Shown here piece after piece: positions 6,079-9,132 of a stretch of DNA of 9,132 nt. This DNA is from Bacillota bacterium (GTDB taxonomy: Bacteria; Bacillota; Clostridia; Christensenellales; Aristaeellaceae): contig JAEZJP010000002.1 in the NCBI GenBank assembly GCA_023415715.1, forward strand, positions 1 to 9,132, in the 5' to 3' direction. The notes under the pieces are model-generated. The model did no database searches. It saw only the letters and a list, made by a program, of their open reading frames with translations, and was not told the DNA's origin. The first letter of the stretch is position 1. Each line of letters begins with the position of its first letter. A program made the position numbers and the translations under genes.

Positions 6079-7143
6079 ATGAAAATCTCCGATATCGAAA
6101 CGCCCGCCCTGATTCTTTATGAATCCGCACTTTCGCGAAATCAGGCCGCGATGAAAGAGCTGACGGACGAAATAGGGATCAGCCTGCGGCCTCACTACAA
6201 ATCACATCGCTCCGTTTACCTGGCGGCATTGCAGATGTCCTTTGGCGCTAAGGGGATCACTTGCGCAAAGGTCGGCGAAGCTGAAGATCTGGCTGATGCC
6301 GGGATACAGGATATTCTTATTGCCAACCAGATCACAGCCCCCTCCAAGATTGCAAGGGCAGTGCAGGTAGCAAAAAAGACGACTCTTACGGTATGTGTGG
6401 ATACAAAACAAAACGTGCTCGATCTGGAGGAGGCTGCGAGCCTTCAAAATGCCAAGTTATCGGTATATATTGAGTTTGAGATCGGCATGAACCGCTGCGG
6501 TGTCGAAACATTTGAGGAAGTATATGAACTGGCTGATTTGATACAAAAACAGCCTCACTTATGTTTTAACGGCATTCAGGCTTATGCAGGTCAATTGTCT
6601 CATGAGGTTGATGATGAAAAGCGGCTTCATCATTCGGTCAATATAGAGCGCCGGCTTTCACTTTTGAAAGAGTACCTGAAATCCAAAGGGGTACCTGTAA
6701 GGGAAATCAGCGGCCTGAGCACGGGAACGCTTCCGCTAAGAAGGGAATTAAAAACAGTCTACACCGAGGCACAATCAGGCAGCTACCTGTTTATGGATGC
6801 TTGCTACGGAAAAATGAATTTGCCTTTTGAACAATCTCTTTATGTTCTTGCAACTGTCATATCCGTAAAGGGAGATGCCTTTTATACCGATGCCGGACTC
6901 AAAACATGCAGTGTGGATCAGGGAAATCCTGTTTTGAAAGACCATCCTGAAGTTAATACCCGGCTCAGTGAAGAGCACATAGCACAACAGTTGCCAGGGC
7001 ATATCTACAAAGTGAATGATAGAGTGCTATATATTCCGGGGCATTGCTGTACGAATGTCAACCTGTTTGATAAGATCTATTTGGTTTCAGATCAGGAAGT
7101 TTTGCGCGTTATACCGGTTACCAGCCGGGGAAAGTCACAATAA
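6079..7143 (+). CDS. Fold-type III PLP enzyme, D-serine dehydratase/D-threonine aldolase family
   Basis: This 354-residue enzyme has an alanine-racemase-like N-terminal barrel and a D-serine dehydratase-like C-terminal domain. The N-terminal TPALILYESAL and SLRPHYKSHRS are diagnostic: Lys41 is the residue expected to bind pyridoxal phosphate. EFEIGMNRCGV and the GIQAYAGQLSH block are further family motifs, and SGLSTGT matches the phosphate-binding region. In the C-terminal domain PGHCCTNVNLFDKIYLV carries His322 and Cys324, the pair that binds the metal ion in metal-dependent D-serine dehydratase and D-threonine aldolase. Expected activity is aldol cleavage or dehydration of a D-hydroxy-amino acid, but specificity cannot be decided from motifs. 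AGGAGG (6065-6070) lies 8 bases before the ATG. Its codons look visibly more AT-rich than the transporter genes upstream, possibly reflecting separate acquisition. No transporter or regulator for a D-amino acid is adjacent. Confidence 0.88.
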   Translation: MKISDIETPALILYESALSRNQAAMKELTDEIGISLRPHYKSHRSVYLAALQMSFGAKGITCAKVGEAEDLADAGIQDILIANQITAPSKIARAVQVAKKTTLTVCVDTKQNVLDLEEAASLQNAKLSVYIEFEIGMNRCGVETFEEVYELADLIQKQPHLCFNGIQAYAGQLSHEVDDEKRLHHSVNIERRLSLLKEYLKSKGVPVREISGLSTGTLPLRRELKTVYTEAQSGSYLFMDACYGKMNLPFEQSLYVLATVISVKGDAFYTDAGLKTCSVDQGNPVLKDHPEVNTRLSEEHIAQQLPGHIYKVNDRVLYIPGHCCTNVNLFDKIYLVSDQEVLRVIPVTSRGKSQ

Positions 7144-7158
7144 CAGGATAGAGATGCA

Positions 7159-8058
7159 ATGATTATCAGCGCCAGCCGCCGCACGGATATTCCGGCCTGT
7201 TACCCTGACTGGTTCTACCAAAGGATCAGGGAAGGGTTTGTTTTGACGCGCAACCCCATGCGCTTTCACCAGGTTTCCAAGATACTCCTTTCCCCTGAAA
7301 CAGTGGATGGCATTGTACTTTGGACGAAAAACCCAGCCCCCATGATGGACAGGCTGGACGAACTGAATGCATACACCTACTATTTTCAGTTCACGCTGAC
7401 CTCCTATGGCAAAGATATAGAACCCAATGTTCCCGTAAAAGGCAGCGAAGTGATCCCCGCCTTTCAGCGGTTGTCCGATAAAATTGGACCCGACAGGGTC
7501 ATATGGCGCTACGACCCGATCTTGTTAAACGAAAAATACACCACAGACTATCATATGGAATATTTTCATGAGATCGCCAAGCGGCTGAAGGATTATACCC
7601 AAAATTGCATCATCAGTTTTGTGGACCGGTACCAGAACACGGAAAGAAATTTCGATTTCCTCAGGCTTGTGGAAATTGAGGATGACACCAAGCGAAGATT
7701 AGCAGAGTCCCTTTCGCAGACCGCGCGCAGCTTTGGAATAGCTATGGATACGTGCGCCGAGGAGGTCGATCTTAGTGCATATGGCATCGGCCATGCAAAA
7801 TGCATCGATGGAGCCCTGCTGGGCAAGCTTCGCGGATATCCGCTCCATGTATCCAAAGACAAAAATCAGCGGCCTCATTGCGGCTGCGATGCCAGTGTGG
7901 ATATCGGAATGTACAATACCTGCAAGAACGGGTGCAAATACTGCTATGCCAATTACAAAACATGGGCGCTGAAAAGCAACGCAGACGACCATGACCCTTT
8001 CTCCCCGCTGCTTACAGGCATCATAGGTGAGGATGATATCATCAAGGAGCGTACTTGA
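7159..8058 (+). CDS. DUF1848 family protein with radical-SAM-like Cys cluster
   Basis: This 299-residue protein matches the DUF1848 family. It starts with the hallmark MIISASRRTDIPA and continues with blocks such as GFVLTRNPM, VDGIVLWTKNPAPM, FQFTLTSYG, RVIWRYDPILL and CIISFVDRY. Near the C-terminus, CKNGCKYCY (Cys255, Cys259, Cys262) has the C-x3-C-x2-C spacing that holds the [4Fe-4S] cluster in radical SAM enzymes, and a further pair Cys241/Cys243 precedes it. The rest reads like a TIM-barrel-type protein, so this may be a radical SAM relative whose cluster motif lies after the barrel rather than before it. The family's reaction is unknown to me. The start is ATG 7159, 15 bases after the PLP enzyme stop, with only a modest AGGATAGAG upstream, so it is probably cotranscribed with that gene. 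The full length is typical of the family. Confidence 0.88.
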   Translation: MIISASRRTDIPACYPDWFYQRIREGFVLTRNPMRFHQVSKILLSPETVDGIVLWTKNPAPMMDRLDELNAYTYYFQFTLTSYGKDIEPNVPVKGSEVIPAFQRLSDKIGPDRVIWRYDPILLNEKYTTDYHMEYFHEIAKRLKDYTQNCIISFVDRYQNTERNFDFLRLVEIEDDTKRRLAESLSQTARSFGIAMDTCAEEVDLSAYGIGHAKCIDGALLGKLRGYPLHVSKDKNQRPHCGCDASVDIGMYNTCKNGCKYCYANYKTWALKSNADDHDPFSPLLTGIIGEDDIIKERT

Positions 8059-8082
8059 AATATACACCTGGCAGGAGGAAGC

Positions 8083-9132
8083 ATGTTCTATCAAAACCCC
8101 GTCATGCGCGGCTTTTTTCCCGATCCGTCGGTCATATGTGTGGATGGCATGTATTACGCGGTGAATTCCACCTTTCAATACTTCCCTGCCATCGTTATCA
8201 GCGAAAGCCGCGATCTTGTGAACTGGCAGATCATCGGCCACGCCATTACAGATCCGCATTGGCTGGACTTATCCGACATCAAGGATTCTCACGGCATCTG
8301 GGCGCCGGACATCTCCTACGCGGATGGCCGGTTCTGGATTTTTGCGCCCCTTAGGCTGAACGGTGACGGAGGGAGAAATCACACAGTGCTTCGCCACCAG
8401 CTTGTCATGCATGCAAAGAGGCCTGAAGGCCCTTATAGCAAACCTGTCTGCCTGGAAATGGACAATATTGATCCATCCCACTTTGCAGATGAGGACGGCC
8501 GCCATTACCTGATCAATGCGCCTGGCATTACCATCACGCCCTTGAACGATGACTGCACGGCCTTTGACGGGGAAACGGTACAGGCTTGGGCAGGCACAGG
8601 TAAAAAAGCTCCGGAAGGGCCGCACCTTATCAAAAAAGATGGCTGGTACTATGCCATTCTGGCTGAGGGCGGAACAGGCTTTGACCACCAAATTTCCGTG
8701 GCCCGTTCCCGAAACATTTATGGTCCCTATGAGCCATGCCCCCATAATCCCATTTTGAAGCAGATGGATCCTGCAGCCCTTTTACAGCGGTGCGGCCATG
8801 CCAAGTTTGTGAAAACGCCCGGCGGCGCATGGTATGCTCTGTATCTTTGCGCCCGCCCCATTGGCGGGAAATATACCGTCATGGGCCGGGAAACGGCGCT
8901 GCAACGCGTAGAATGGACGGACGATGGCTGGCCCTATATGGGTGATGGGAATCCTTTGGAGTCCGCTGACCTTCCCGTGCCCGGCACATCACAGCACATA
9001 GAAACATCTTTCATAGACCATTTTGACGGTCCGGCACTAACAAATGTATGGCAGTTTGTGCGCAACCCCAGCGGTGAATGGTCGCTTTCGGAGCGTCCCG
9101 GGTACTTTCGCATTTGGACTCAGGATGGTGAC
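8083..9132 (+). CDS. GH43 beta-xylosidase/alpha-L-arabinofuranosidase-type glycosidase (3' partial)
   Basis: 350 codons are present and the frame is open at the right edge. The protein has the GH43 five-bladed propeller start NPVMRGFFPDPSV. The catalytic triad can be placed: general base Asp14 (FFPDPS), pKa-modulating Asp130 (DNIDPSHF) and general acid Glu178 (KAPEGPHL). HGIWAPDISY is another family block. From about residue 307 (DHFDGPALTNVWQFVRNP) the C-terminal beta-sandwich domain begins, as in XynB-type GH43 enzymes, but it is cut by the window after about 45 residues. There is no signal peptide, so it is expected to act in the cytoplasm on imported xylo- or arabinoxylo-oligosaccharides. 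AGGAGG (8073-8078) lies only 4 bases before ATG 8083, tighter than ideal but still convincing, since the protein starts exactly where family members do. It follows DUF1848 by 24 bases. Xylosidase versus arabinofuranosidase specificity cannot be decided here. Confidence 0.92.
   Translation, partial: MFYQNPVMRGFFPDPSVICVDGMYYAVNSTFQYFPAIVISESRDLVNWQIIGHAITDPHWLDLSDIKDSHGIWAPDISYADGRFWIFAPLRLNGDGGRNHTVLRHQLVMHAKRPEGPYSKPVCLEMDNIDPSHFADEDGRHYLINAPGITITPLNDDCTAFDGETVQAWAGTGKKAPEGPHLIKKDGWYYAILAEGGTGFDHQISVARSRNIYGPYEPCPHNPILKQMDPAALLQRCGHAKFVKTPGGAWYALYLCARPIGGKYTVMGRETALQRVEWTDDGWPYMGDGNPLESADLPVPGTSQHIETSFIDHFDGPALTNVWQFVRNPSGEWSLSERPGYFRIWTQDGD

Noticed and set aside
1..9132. CRISPR array, tRNA, rRNA, transposase, phage or toxin-antitoxin system
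   Set aside because: No regularly spaced repeats, RNA gene sequence, transposase or phage motif was seen. The P-loop protein has some similarity to zeta-type kinases but no antitoxin partner is next to it.

Overview
The window looks like chromosomal DNA of an anaerobic, carbohydrate-degrading Firmicute (class Clostridia in the broad sense). This is inferred from strong AGGAGG-type ribosome binding sites, occasional GTG starts, short gene spacing, a stand-alone DUF503/YlxP gene, a DUF1848 gene and plant- and starch-sugar genes. I cannot name a genus. All supported genes are on the + strand.

Region 1 (2-4242) is an alpha-glucan uptake and breakdown operon. It holds the C-terminal part of a GH13 alpha-amylase-family enzyme (neopullulanase/cyclomaltodextrinase type), an ABC sugar-binding protein whose start overlaps the GH13 stop, then two ABC permeases of MalF and MalG type. 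No ABC ATPase is present. In this transporter family the ATPase (MsmK/MalK type) is often encoded elsewhere. Imported maltodextrin-like oligosaccharides would be cut by the GH13 enzyme, apparently in the cytoplasm, although its N-terminus is not visible.

The binding-protein and first-permease genes are separated by 323 bases that hold the most unusual feature of the window. This is a compact set of inverted repeats at 2272-2420: a 10-bp outer stem, a GC-rich 13-bp hairpin, a second hairpin inside a short stem, and a 7-bp hairpin directly abutting the outer stem. One 7-mer in an internal loop could pair with an arm of the last hairpin instead, so two alternative folds are possible. It may be a dispersed palindromic (REP/MITE-like) element, an mRNA-processing or stabilising element that sets binding-protein versus permease levels, or an undescribed structured RNA.

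Region 2 (4243-5723) starts with a good extended -10 promoter directly after the MalG-type gene. It is followed by a perfect 6-bp inverted repeat in the leader, a small P-loop kinase-like protein and a class I SAM-dependent methyltransferase.

Region 3 (5764-8058) holds three well-recognised but poorly understood families: DUF503 (YlxP), a fold-type III PLP enzyme of the D-serine dehydratase/D-threonine aldolase family, and DUF1848 with a C-terminal radical-SAM-like cysteine cluster.

Region 4 (8083-9132) is the first 350 residues of a GH43 beta-xylosidase/alpha-L-arabinofuranosidase-type enzyme, cut by the window edge just inside its C-terminal beta-sandwich domain. It suggests that a xylan or arabinoxylan locus continues downstream.
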